Part shown: one piece after another, positions 31,477 through 39,952 of the stretch
Numbering within the stretch: the stretch's first letter is position 1
Layout of the letters: each line of letters starts with the position of its first letter
NCBI GenBank assembly: GCA_947501615.1
Contig: CANMWK010000015.1
Span: 94,507-158,506, forward strand
Source of the DNA: an uncultured Tenacibaculum sp.
Lineage (GTDB): Bacteria > Bacteroidota > Bacteroidia > Flavobacteriales > Flavobacteriaceae
Reading direction: 5' to 3'
DNA length: 64,000 bases
Notes under the pieces: model-generated
The model's database searches: none
Seen by the model: only the letters and a program-made list of their open reading frames with translations
What the model was told of the DNA's origin: nothing
Translations under genes and position numbers: made by a program

Positions 31477-32199
31477 TTACTGAACATTAAATGTAATTGG
31501 TAATGCATATTTAATGTTCACAGGTTTATTTCTGTTAATCGCAGGTTTCATCAAAGGTAATTTTTTAATAATCCGCTCTCCTTCTTTCTTTAGTCTTGGA
31601 TGTGGAGCTTTAACTGAAATAATCTTAGCTTTACCTTGCTTATCAATTTCAAATACTGTAAATATTCGTTTTCTACCTGAAGCCATACCAATCTCATTTG
31701 CGATTTCTGAATCAAAATGCCTTCGAATATGCTTATTGATTTTCTTTTGAAAACACCTTTTATATTGTTCTACACCTACAATTTCGCAACCTGGGAAGAC
31801 TGAAAATTGATCTATTTTTGGAGGTAATTTCAAAAACATTTTTTTAGCTTTACTATATTCTTCATCAAAATCCTGATCTGCTTTTACAAAAGCCACCATT
31901 TCTCTAACATCATCAATCAGAACAATAACTTCTTTAGTATCTACTGGAACTACTTCTTCAATAATCGTATATCCTTTATCTGTGCTTACAACCACACTTT
32001 CTCCAGTATTTGGATATTTTATTTTAAAATCACCTTTTTCATTAGGTACTACTACTGTTTTATTTCCTTTTAATGCAACTTTAAATGCTGAATTTTTTGG
32101 AGTTTCAGATTTTTCCAAATTCACAAACATTCCCTTCAATTCTTTGGTACTTCCACACCCTACTATAATAAGAAGAAGTAATAATTTTAAGTATCTCAT
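31477..32199 (-). CDS. Lipoprotein with CarboxypepD-reg-like and TonB-C-like domains
   Basis: From the ATG at 32199 (MRYLKLLLLLIIVGCGSTKE) the protein is a 240-residue lipoprotein with lipidated Cys15; the frame is open to a GTG at 32241 but the ATG fits the signal peptide. A beta-sandwich domain (about 25-100, GKNKTVVVPN... KGDFKIKYPNTGESVVV) resembles the CarboxypepD-reg-like fold. The C-terminus (about 130-240, FPGCEIVG... FEIDKQGKAKIISVKAPHPRLKKEGERIIKKLP) matches the TonB C-terminal domain pattern found in many Bacteroidota lipoproteins and antirepressors. It probably acts in the periplasm. Its 3' part is duplicated at 30075-30410. Confidence 0.75.
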   Translation of the reverse strand: MRYLKLLLLLIIVGCGSTKELKGMFVNLEKSETPKNSAFKVALKGNKTVVVPNEKGDFKIKYPNTGESVVVSTDKGYTIIEEVVPVDTKEVIVLIDDVREMVAFVKADQDFDEEYSKAKKMFLKLPPKIDQFSVFPGCEIVGVEQYKRCFQKKINKHIRRHFDSEIANEIGMASGRKRIFTVFEIDKQGKAKIISVKAPHPRLKKEGERIIKKLPLMKPAINRNKPVNIKYALPITFNVQ

Positions 32200-32361
32200 G
32201 TATCTATTTTTGTAGCGAAAGTAATATAATACAACAAACACTCACTGCACCAATAATTATTCGCTTGCCTTCAACTAAATTTCGCAAAACCACAAACCGT
32301 TATTCGTAATTTTATAAAATAAAAGCAACATTAATCTACTTATTAATGAACTATCTCAATG

Positions 32362-32450
32362 CAAGCATACGATGTATGCTGATTGAAAATTTTACAACTT
32401 TCAATACAAGTATCGGGGAATTAAACCCTTGGCTATTACCCCGCGATTAA
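32362..32450. promoter_or_regulatory. Three consecutive hairpins upstream of the carboxylase gene
   Basis: AGCATAC-GAT-GTATGCT (32364-32380), ATTGAAA...TTTCAAT (32382-32388 with 32399-32405) and CGGGG...CCCCG (32414-32418 with 32439-32443) follow one another within 90 bases. The last, GC-rich pair stands out from its AT-rich surroundings. It may be a structured leader RNA of the downstream gene, or a palindromic intergenic element of the REP/IS200-type. It does not match a riboswitch I know. Confidence 0.45.
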
Positions 32451-32510
32451 AGTTTAAAAATCTGTATTGATTTTCTTATTTTAGCGACAACAAAACAAAC
32501 AAACTACCTT

Positions 32511-34154
32511 ATGGATATTAACTTCAATAAAAACGAAGATCATAATAAACTTTTAGCATCTGATTTAAGACAACGACTTACTAAAGTTAAATTAGGTGGA
32601 GGTGAAAAAAGAATTCAAAAACACCACGAAAAAGGAAAGTTAACTGCTCGTGAACGCATTGAATATTTATTAGATGACGATACAAATAGTATAGAAATCG
32701 GTGCTTTTGCCGGAGACGGTATGTATGCCGAACATGGTGGATGCCCATCTGGAGGTGTAGTTATTAAAATTGGATATGTAAAAGGTAAACAATGCATAGT
32801 GGTAGCTAATGATGCAACCGTAAAAGCAGGAGCTTGGTTTCCTATTACCGGAAAGAAAAATTTAAGAGCTCAAGAAATCGCAATAGAAAATAGATTACCA
32901 ATTATTTACTTAGTGGATTCCGCTGGTGTGTATTTACCAATGCAAGATGAAATTTTTCCTGACAAAGAACATTTCGGAAGAATTTTTAGAAATAATGCTG
33001 TAATGAGTAGCATGGGAATTACGCAAATCGCTGCTGTTATGGGAAGTTGTGTTGCCGGTGGTGCTTATTTACCAATTATGAGTGACGAAGCTTTAATTGT
33101 TGACAAAACAGGAAGTATTTTCTTGGCAGGAAGCTATTTAGTTAAAGCTGCAATTGGTGAATCTATTGACAATGAAACTTTAGGTGGAGCTACTACACAC
33201 TGTGAAATTTCTGGTGTTACTGATTACAAAGCAAAAGATGATAAAGACGCTCTAGATAGAATCAAAAATGTGATGGATAAAATTGGTGACTTTGATAAAG
33301 CTGGATACAACAGAGCTGAAAGCAAAGCACCTGCAAAAGATGAAAATGAAATCTTCGGGATTTTACCAAAAGCTCGTCATGAACAATACGATATGATGGA
33401 AATCATTGAACGTTTGGTTGATGATTCTGAATTTGATGAATATAAAGCTGGTTACGGACAAACGATAATTACGGGTTACGCAAGAATTGATGGTTGGGCT
33501 GTTGGAATTGTAGCGAATCAACGAAAGATTGTAAAATCAAAAGGAGCTAAAACCAAACCTAGCGAAATGCAATTTGGAGGCGTAATCTACTCTGATTCTG
33601 CTGATAAAGCTACACGTTTTATCGCCAATTGTAATCAAAAGAAAATCCCTTTAGTATTCTTACAAGATGTAACTGGGTTTATGGTAGGAAGTAAATCTGA
33701 ACATGGAGGAATTATTAAAGACGGAGCAAAAATGGTAAATGCTGTAAGCAACTCTGTTGTTCCTAAATTTACTATTGTTATTGGAAATTCTTATGGTGCT
33801 GGAAACTATGCCATGTGTGGAAAAGCATACGACCCAAGGTTAATCGCTGCTTGGCCAAGTGCAGAGTTAGCTGTGATGAGTGGAGCTTCAGCTGCAAAAG
33901 TTTTATTACAAATAGAAACTGCTGCTTTAAAGAAAAAAGGTGAAGAGATTACCAAAGAAAAAGAAGAAGAATTATTTAATAAAATAAAATCTAGATACGA
34001 CGAACAAATCTCTCCATATTATGCAGCGGCAAGAATTTGGACTGATGCTGTTATCAATCCTTTAGATACTAGAAAATGGATTTCTATGGGAATTGAAGCG
34101 GCAGATCATGCTCCTATTGAAAAACCTTTTAACTTAGGTGTAATACAAGTATAA
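32511..34154 (+). CDS. Acyl-CoA carboxylase beta subunit
   Basis: This 547-residue carboxyltransferase is of the methylcrotonyl/propionyl-CoA carboxylase beta type, which transfers CO2 from carboxybiotin to an acyl-CoA. Both crotonase-like halves are complete, with GKLTARERIEYLLD, PIIYLVDSAGVYLPMQDE, GSCVAGGAYLPIMSDE in the first, and LVFLQDVTGFMVG, GNSYGAGNYAMCGKAYDPRLIAAWPSAELAVMSG in the second. The second-half signature resembles methylcrotonyl-CoA carboxylase, pointing to leucine or branched-chain catabolism, but substrate cannot be settled by reading. No biotin-carrying alpha subunit is adjacent. The histidine kinase gene starts 5 bases later. Confidence 0.9.
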   Translation: MDINFNKNEDHNKLLASDLRQRLTKVKLGGGEKRIQKHHEKGKLTARERIEYLLDDDTNSIEIGAFAGDGMYAEHGGCPSGGVVIKIGYVKGKQCIVVANDATVKAGAWFPITGKKNLRAQEIAIENRLPIIYLVDSAGVYLPMQDEIFPDKEHFGRIFRNNAVMSSMGITQIAAVMGSCVAGGAYLPIMSDEALIVDKTGSIFLAGSYLVKAAIGESIDNETLGGATTHCEISGVTDYKAKDDKDALDRIKNVMDKIGDFDKAGYNRAESKAPAKDENEIFGILPKARHEQYDMMEIIERLVDDSEFDEYKAGYGQTIITGYARIDGWAVGIVANQRKIVKSKGAKTKPSEMQFGGVIYSDSADKATRFIANCNQKKIPLVFLQDVTGFMVGSKSEHGGIIKDGAKMVNAVSNSVVPKFTIVIGNSYGAGNYAMCGKAYDPRLIAAWPSAELAVMSGASAAKVLLQIETAALKKKGEEITKEKEEELFNKIKSRYDEQISPYYAAARIWTDAVINPLDTRKWISMGIEAADHAPIEKPFNLGVIQV

Positions 34155-34159
34155 GGAAT

Positions 34160-35989
34160 ATGCGAAATCTATTCTTTTTTTTATGTGCTTGTTTTTCTTT
34201 TACACTACAAGTAAAAGCGCAAACAACAAATAGACAAACAATTGAATCGTACATAAAAAAATCAAAAGAGCTATCACAAAAAGCAATTGATAGCTCTTTT
34301 TTGTACATCAATAAAGCCACTAAACTATCTATAGAAATACAAGATGATACACTTTTAGCAAAATCTTTATTACAAAACAGTAGTTTATATCTTCTTACGA
34401 ATAGATTCAAAAAAGCTGATTCCTTGCTTCATCTAAATTTAAAAGAAAACTTGCCTTTGCACATAAAAGGACAAACATTACACAATTTAGGGACCATTCA
34501 ATATAAGAAACAAGAATTTGAAAAAGCTTTGGCGCTCTATATTGAAGCAGCAAAAACAACAGAAAAATCAAAAAATAAAAAATTATTGGTAAATACATAC
34601 ACCAATATAGGAGTGATTAATGCACGATTACAAAACTTTAATAATGCTCAAAAATATTTAGAAAAAGCCTTGGGGTTAATTCAGAATAATACACCTTTAC
34701 AACTTCAGGTTTTAGTTAATCTTTTAGGAGTATATAAAAACCAAAAATTATATTCCAAATTTGAAGAAAGTAGTTTTAAGACTGAAGCATTAGCTCTTAA
34801 GTACAATTCCAAAAGAATATTAGCAATTGTTTACAATAACCTATCCGACTACTATAATAGCAATACAACACATATCAACAAGGCTATTTTTTATGGAAAA
34901 AAATCAATAGCTATCAAAAAAGAATTAGATCATAGCGCTAATTTAACTTACCCATATAACAATCTAGGCTACACTTATTTACAAAACAAACAATATAAAA
35001 ATGCAATTTCTTACTTAGATAGTGCATTACCTACTGCTAAAGGATTACTTAAAAGCTACATCCTAAATAACTTAAAAGATGCTTACTTAGGTTTAGGTGA
35101 TTATAAAAAAGCTATGTTTTTTGCTGAACTTAAAGATCAAATTAAAGATTCACTAAACAGTGTAGCACAAAAAGAAAAAGTAACTGTAATTACCGAGAAA
35201 TACGAATCTGAGAAAAAAGAACAAGAGATTCAATTATTAAACTCAGAAAATCAACTTAAAGAGAGTAAAATTAAAAATCAACGAAGTTTTCTTATTGGAG
35301 GAATTTTAGCTGTATTGATATTCATCGCTTTTGCACTTTTATGGTTTAGAAATCAAAAAAACAAACAATCATTACAAGAGGCATCACTGAAACATAAGCT
35401 ATTTCAAACACAATTAAATCCTCATTTTTTATTCCATTCATTAAATAGCATTCAATCTTTCATTTATTTAAACAAAAAAGAAGATTCTCTAAATTACATT
35501 AGCAACTATAGTAAATTAATGCGCTCTATTTTCGATAATTCTTCTGCTGACTTTATTACCATTGAAGAAGATGTTACTGCCATGAGAGCCTACTTAGCAC
35601 TACAACAAGTAAATTTCAAAAACAATGTTCAACTTTCTATTGATGTAGATGAAGAAATACATACTTGTTTGATTCCTCCTATGTTCATACAACCTTATAT
35701 TGAAAATGCAATTCAACATGGAATACAACATATAGAAGATGGAAAAATTTCTATCCATTACTACAATAAACCTTCTACTATAGAAGTTACTATTTTTGAT
35801 AATGGAAAGGGCTTTGAAAGTAAAAACAACAACCAATTACTAGAAAGAAAATCGAGCTTACAAGTTACTGAACAACGTATCCAAAACTTAAAGAAAACCT
35901 ACAATTATACAATTACGGTTAACGTTACATCAACCCATAACAGTGGAACAAAAATAAAGCTCACTTTCCCTAAAAAAGAAACCATCTAA
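34160..35989 (+). CDS. TPR sensor histidine kinase (LytS/His_kinase type)
   Basis: This 609-residue protein has a signal peptide (to about residue 20, VKAQ), periplasmic TPR-like helices (about 60-330), a coiled linker, one membrane helix (about 376-396) and a cytoplasmic LytS-type kinase. The phosphorylation motif is FQTQLNPHFLFHSLNSIQSF with His422; the ATP-binding N-box is PPMFIQPYIENAIQHGI (about 508-524), followed by DNGKGFES. It pairs with the LytTR regulator that overlaps its stop codon. TPR histidine kinases of this type are common in Bacteroidota; the signal is unknown. The gene starts 5 bases after the carboxylase gene. Confidence 0.9.
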   Translation: MRNLFFFLCACFSFTLQVKAQTTNRQTIESYIKKSKELSQKAIDSSFLYINKATKLSIEIQDDTLLAKSLLQNSSLYLLTNRFKKADSLLHLNLKENLPLHIKGQTLHNLGTIQYKKQEFEKALALYIEAAKTTEKSKNKKLLVNTYTNIGVINARLQNFNNAQKYLEKALGLIQNNTPLQLQVLVNLLGVYKNQKLYSKFEESSFKTEALALKYNSKRILAIVYNNLSDYYNSNTTHINKAIFYGKKSIAIKKELDHSANLTYPYNNLGYTYLQNKQYKNAISYLDSALPTAKGLLKSYILNNLKDAYLGLGDYKKAMFFAELKDQIKDSLNSVAQKEKVTVITEKYESEKKEQEIQLLNSENQLKESKIKNQRSFLIGGILAVLIFIAFALLWFRNQKNKQSLQEASLKHKLFQTQLNPHFLFHSLNSIQSFIYLNKKEDSLNYISNYSKLMRSIFDNSSADFITIEEDVTAMRAYLALQQVNFKNNVQLSIDVDEEIHTCLIPPMFIQPYIENAIQHGIQHIEDGKISIHYYNKPSTIEVTIFDNGKGFESKNNNQLLERKSSLQVTEQRIQNLKKTYNYTITVNVTSTHNSGTKIKLTFPKKETI

Positions 35990-36723
35990 TGAATTGTATT
36001 ATTATTGAAGATGATAAAAATACAGCAGCAGTTTTAAAAACTATTGTAAACGATCATTTTAAAAACATTAAAATTACAGGAAATGCTTCTTCTATTAAAG
36101 ATGGTGTCGCTTTATTACACAAGGAAAATCCTGATTTTATTTTTTTAGATGTTAACCTTGATGACGGTGACGGATTTGAAATTTTACAATCATTTCCTAA
36201 TCCAAATTTCAAAATCATTTTTATTACATCATATAGTACATATGCAGTAGAAGCTTTTAAGTTTAGTGCACTTGATTTTGTTTTAAAACCTTTTTCTCCT
36301 ACAGAAATTGTAAATGCAATTCATAAAGTTATTGCAGCACAAAACAAAGCAAACTATTTAGAAAAATTAACTACTTTATATCACAACCATATTTCAAGTG
36401 ATAAAAAAATTATTTTATCAAACTCAGACGACATTCATATTATCCCTATAGAAAGTATTGTATATGCAACTTCTGATAATAGTTATACTACTTTTTTCAC
36501 AAACGATAATGAAAAAATATTGGTTTCTAAATCACTAAAATCATTTGAAGAGAAATTAACCCCTCACCTATTTCTAAGGGTACATCAAAAGTTCTTAATC
36601 AACCTAAAATATATTAAACGTTATCATAAAAAAAGTGATGAAATTGTATTACAAAATACGATTTCATTACCTGTTGCTAAAAGTAAAAAGGAAGTTTTAT
36701 TGAACTTTATTAAGACTTTGTAG
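35989..36723 (+). CDS. LytTR family response regulator
   Basis: This 244-residue protein has a receiver domain (1-120) with acidic Glu7, Asp8 and Asp9, phospho-acceptor Asp54 (FLDVNLDDGDG), Thr/Ser switch (ITSYS) and Lys in FVLKPF. A LytTR DNA-binding domain follows (about 140-244; SIVYATSDNSYTTFF, FLRVHQKFLINLKYIKRYH). Its ATG overlaps the kinase stop, so kinase and regulator are translationally coupled and form a two-component system. Targets are not visible; LytTR proteins bind paired imperfect direct repeats. Confidence 0.93.
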   Translation: MNCIIIEDDKNTAAVLKTIVNDHFKNIKITGNASSIKDGVALLHKENPDFIFLDVNLDDGDGFEILQSFPNPNFKIIFITSYSTYAVEAFKFSALDFVLKPFSPTEIVNAIHKVIAAQNKANYLEKLTTLYHNHISSDKKIILSNSDDIHIIPIESIVYATSDNSYTTFFTNDNEKILVSKSLKSFEEKLTPHLFLRVHQKFLINLKYIKRYHKKSDEIVLQNTISLPVAKSKKEVLLNFIKTL

Positions 36724-36891
36724 TTTTTATTTTTTAATTTAAGTATACAGATTCTTCGGAATACTAAACATTACTAGTAAACAAATTCAAGAATTCTTTT
36801 TATGTATTTCACATTTTAGTATAATTTGGTGCTATAAAATGTATTTTATATTCTTATAAGAAAGCTGTGAACAATTTAAAACTAAACGCAA

Positions 36892-37512
36892 TTGAAACAT
36901 TTGAAAACAACAATTTTACTTTTTATTATATCTTTCTTTTCAATCAACAGTTTTGGTCAGGAAAAATTTAGAGTCAAGATTAAAGAAAGATACAAGGCAG
37001 TAAATCAATATTATCTTATCAACGAAAAGGGAAATGTTTTCCGTGAACTAGACACATCAAAGTATTCTATTTTTTTAGCTGAGAATTCTTTGAAACACTT
37101 TGCTGTTTTTGGAATAAAAGGAGAGCCTGGTTGGTCAGCAATTGACTCGAATGAGAAAATTCTTTTTAAAGTTTACAATTCAGTGAATGGAGAACCTTCA
37201 CCTGACAATTTAATCGAAAACAAAATCAGAATAATTGATAAAAATAATAAAATCGGTTTTGCTAATGAAAAAGGTGAGATTATAATAAAACCTCAATTTG
37301 AAATAATTACTTCATTTCAAAATAATAGAGCAATATTTGGAAAAAAATGCAAAAAAGAATATTGGGATAAAGAAAAACACGAAAATGGTTGTAATCATTA
37401 TTCGATTAAATGTTCTGAACATGGACTTATAAATGATAAAGGAGAAATCTTAAAGCTCGGTAACTATACCTTCGAAGAAATTTCAAAAGAAATTAATTGG
37501 AAAAATGAATAA
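36892..37512 (+). CDS. Secreted WG-repeat protein
   Basis: The open frame begins at a TTG (36892) and no ATG lies near, yet the product has a perfect signal peptide (MKHLKTTILLFIISFFSINSFG, cleavage before QEKF), so TTG is likely the true start. The mature part carries WG-type repeats such as NKIGFANEKGEIIIKPQFEIITSFQNNRAIF and EHGLINDKGEIL. Such proteins are secreted or surface-exposed and of unknown function. It stands alone downstream of the two-component system. Total length 206 residues. Confidence 0.75.
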   Translation: MKHLKTTILLFIISFFSINSFGQEKFRVKIKERYKAVNQYYLINEKGNVFRELDTSKYSIFLAENSLKHFAVFGIKGEPGWSAIDSNEKILFKVYNSVNGEPSPDNLIENKIRIIDKNNKIGFANEKGEIIIKPQFEIITSFQNNRAIFGKKCKKEYWDKEKHENGCNHYSIKCSEHGLINDKGEILKLGNYTFEEISKEINWKNE

Positions 37513-37658
37513 AATACTACACCCAACAATATACATTAGTAAGTAAGGCGAATTCAACTACATTCGAACCCTATAAGAATCAATAAAAACAACTATAAAC
37601 CAATAATTTAAACAAACTTAAACCATAACTTCGGTTATACCAAACGCTATGTTACATT

Positions 37659-38243
37659 ATGAAAAAACAAATTTTGACAATAATTTTACTTTTGATTTCC
37701 TCTTTAACATTTGCTTGTAGTTGTAAGTGGGGCGGAAACTTTATTAAATCTTCTAAATACTCTGAAGTAATAATTAAAGCTAAAGTTACTGAAATATTAT
37801 GGCATTTTGGAGATGGAAAAACATTAAGTAGCAAGGAAAATTTTGGCGATTATTTAATTAAAACCAACAAAGAATATTTTCGATCAATAAAAGTCGAAGT
37901 AATTGATTTAATCAAAGGAAAAGAAGCACGAAAAACTTTTGAAGTTTATGGTAGTGATGGTGTTGATTGTCGAGAAAGCATACACTTATTTAAAATTGAC
38001 AAAATCTATATTTTCGGAATTTATAAAACGAACAAAACTAAGTACAGCCAACCTAATGAAGATGAAAATGATTATGCGATTGATGGATGCTCTGAAAAAT
38101 GGTTAGAATACCTACCTGAAACTAACGAAGTAAAAGGCTACATAAAAGGAAAAAAAAGAAGAAAGAAAAGAATATATAGCTACGAGAAACTAGTAAAGAA
38201 AATAACGAAACACAAAAATAGTATCCGTTCCTCAAATTCATAA
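37659..38243 (+). CDS. Secreted NTR/TIMP-like protein
   Basis: This 194-residue protein has a signal peptide ending ...SLTFA before an N-terminal CSC (Cys20, Cys22). That is the hallmark of netrin/TIMP (NTR) domains, where the mature N-terminus begins with a Cys-x-Cys motif followed by KWGGNFIKSSKYSEVIIKAKVTEI. The OB-fold pattern continues with YFRSIKVEVIDLIKGKEARKTFEVYG, a CRESIHLF segment and a late Cys (DGCSEKW). Bacterial NTR proteins are of unknown role. The C-terminal 30 residues are very basic (KGKKRRKKRIY). Family assignment rests on the CSC start and strand pattern. Confidence 0.72.
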   Translation: MKKQILTIILLLISSLTFACSCKWGGNFIKSSKYSEVIIKAKVTEILWHFGDGKTLSSKENFGDYLIKTNKEYFRSIKVEVIDLIKGKEARKTFEVYGSDGVDCRESIHLFKIDKIYIFGIYKTNKTKYSQPNEDENDYAIDGCSEKWLEYLPETNEVKGYIKGKKRRKKRIYSYEKLVKKITKHKNSIRSSNS

Positions 38244-38333
38244 CTCTATGAAAATGACACTAAATAAATCTTATCACAAAAAGTTTATGTTTAGTTTCAA
38301 TATGCTCTTTATTAAAAAGTTTAAAAAACACCT

Positions 38334-39173
38334 ATGAACAAATTAATCAACTATAAAAATGAAAAAATTTTTGAACGACTTTTAACCAATAAATCAAAGG
38401 AAAACTATTGGAAATATATTCATGAATTAAGAAAACGAAAAACTGATGAAATTTTTGAAGAAAGTGTCTTGCTAACAAAATCGAAATCAGTTAAAGAAAA
38501 AATAATAGGAATAGACATATTATCTCAATTTGGTTTTCCAAGACGATATAAAAAAGAAATTCTTACCTTATTTTTTGAGTTATTACAATCAGAAATCGAT
38601 AAAAGAGTACTAAAATCAATTCTTTATGGAATTGGACATAACAATGAAAAATTAACACTTAAACAAATTGAGTTACTTTGTTCGTTTAGAAATCATAAAA
38701 GTGTTTATATCAGACACAGTTTAGTATTTGCGCTCTGTACGATAGAAAATGATATTGCGATAGATACATTAATAAAATTATCAAACGACAGAGATTCTGA
38801 TATTAGAGATTGGTCTACTTTTGCAATCGGAAGCCAAATTGACACTGATAATGAAAAAATAAGAACAGCTTTGTGGAATAGAATTTCAGACAAAGATGAA
38901 GGAGCAAAATTTGAAGCAATTTCTGGTTTAGCACAAAGAAAAGACAGTAGAATAAAAGACGTTTTAAAAAAGGAACTTGATAACCTTGATGAATACTGTT
39001 CACTAATTTTAGAATCTATAGTCTATTTAAAAGATAAAAGTTTCATTCCGATTTTAGAAAAGAAAATAATAGAAAATCAAGAAACAAAAAAAGTTAATCA
39101 AGATTGGCTTTTAGAAACCCTAAATACACTTAAAGGAAAAGAAAACACAAATAAAAACCTCTTCAAAGATTAA
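38334..39173 (+). CDS. HEAT-repeat protein
   Basis: This 279-residue cytoplasmic protein is built of HEAT-like helical repeats from about 50 to 270 (SVKEKIIGIDILSQFGFP; KRVLKSILYGIGHNNEKL; SVYIRHSLVFALCTIENDIAIDTLIKLSNDRDSDIRDWSTFAIGSQ; GAKFEAISGLAQRKDSRIKDVLKKEL). Proteins of this type are scaffolds. No enzyme motif is seen. It is part of a run of small accessory genes on the plus strand with 90-base spacers and shows no operon linkage. Function unknown. Confidence 0.78.
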   Translation: MNKLINYKNEKIFERLLTNKSKENYWKYIHELRKRKTDEIFEESVLLTKSKSVKEKIIGIDILSQFGFPRRYKKEILTLFFELLQSEIDKRVLKSILYGIGHNNEKLTLKQIELLCSFRNHKSVYIRHSLVFALCTIENDIAIDTLIKLSNDRDSDIRDWSTFAIGSQIDTDNEKIRTALWNRISDKDEGAKFEAISGLAQRKDSRIKDVLKKELDNLDEYCSLILESIVYLKDKSFIPILEKKIIENQETKKVNQDWLLETLNTLKGKENTNKNLFKD

Positions 39174-39521
39174 TTCTGGAAATAAATAAAGACTTAAACC
39201 AATAATAGCATAGCAAGGTTAAAATTCATGAATATCAATAAAAGAACAGTCGATAATTATTGAAACAATTGATTTGAACAACAAACAAACTTGAGATTTG
39301 AAGAAGAAGCTTCTATAAGAAGAATAAAAAACAAATAGATATATTCGAAAATTTTCAAATATTAAGTAAAAAAGACTTGAATTTAATCGTTCTCAAAAAA
39401 AACAATACCAAATTCAAACATACCCTCTTCGAATTCAACTATTCATAAATACTTAACAATATTCCCCTTTAAATTAGTGCTTATCATTTTATAATTATTC
39501 AATCAAATAAAAGTAAACACT
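39174..39521. other. Intergenic stretch, no gene seen
   Basis: This 348-base AT-rich spacer lies between the HEAT-repeat and the small lipoprotein gene. It contains many stop codons in all frames by eye, no clear hairpin and no repeat. It may be decayed coding DNA from the accessory islet. Confidence 0.5.
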
Positions 39522-39833
39522 ATGAAGTTATTAAAAAGATTACCAGTAGCAATTCTTGCAATAGGCATTTCATGCTCAGATTCGAGTAATGATAATCCTC
39601 AAACTTCTTTAGATGATTTTAAAAACGAAAATTGTTCAACAAAATGGACTCAAGAAATTATTGATCGCGCTGTAGAAGCTTGTGTTGAAACTAATAACAC
39701 TGTAGAAGATTGTACTTGTTCCGTAGAAAATACTGCAAAAGAATTTACTGTTTGTGAAACAGAAAACACAGAGAACTTCCCCAGAATGGCAGAGATTTCC
39801 TTGGCCTGTGGTATACAACCTTTAGTTGAATAA
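39522..39833 (+). CDS. Small Cys-containing lipoprotein
   Basis: This 103-residue protein has a lipoprotein signal peptide (MKLLKRLPVAILAIGISC, lipidated Cys18) followed by a Ser/Asn/Asp-rich linker. The mature domain holds five further cysteines (in ENCSTKW, VEACVE, DCTCSVE, TVCETE and LACGIQ, six counting both in DCTC), likely paired as disulfides. It has no recognised family, but the CTxxW...C...C pattern resembles small secreted Cys domains of Bacteroidota. It is monocistronic. Probable location: outer membrane or periplasm. Confidence 0.75.
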   Translation: MKLLKRLPVAILAIGISCSDSSNDNPQTSLDDFKNENCSTKWTQEIIDRAVEACVETNNTVEDCTCSVENTAKEFTVCETENTENFPRMAEISLACGIQPLVE

Positions 39834-39952
39834 TAAAGAATTTTTAACTAACACAAATTTATTCTGATAACCAGACTTCAATCATATTCATCTGGATTCT
39901 ACTATAATTTTATGTTCTCGAAATAATGGAATACCAAATAAAAAATAAAAAC

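Noticed and set aside
32362..32450. The hairpin element as a cobalamin, TPP or SAM riboswitch
   Set aside because: None of the conserved core sequences of these classes is present.
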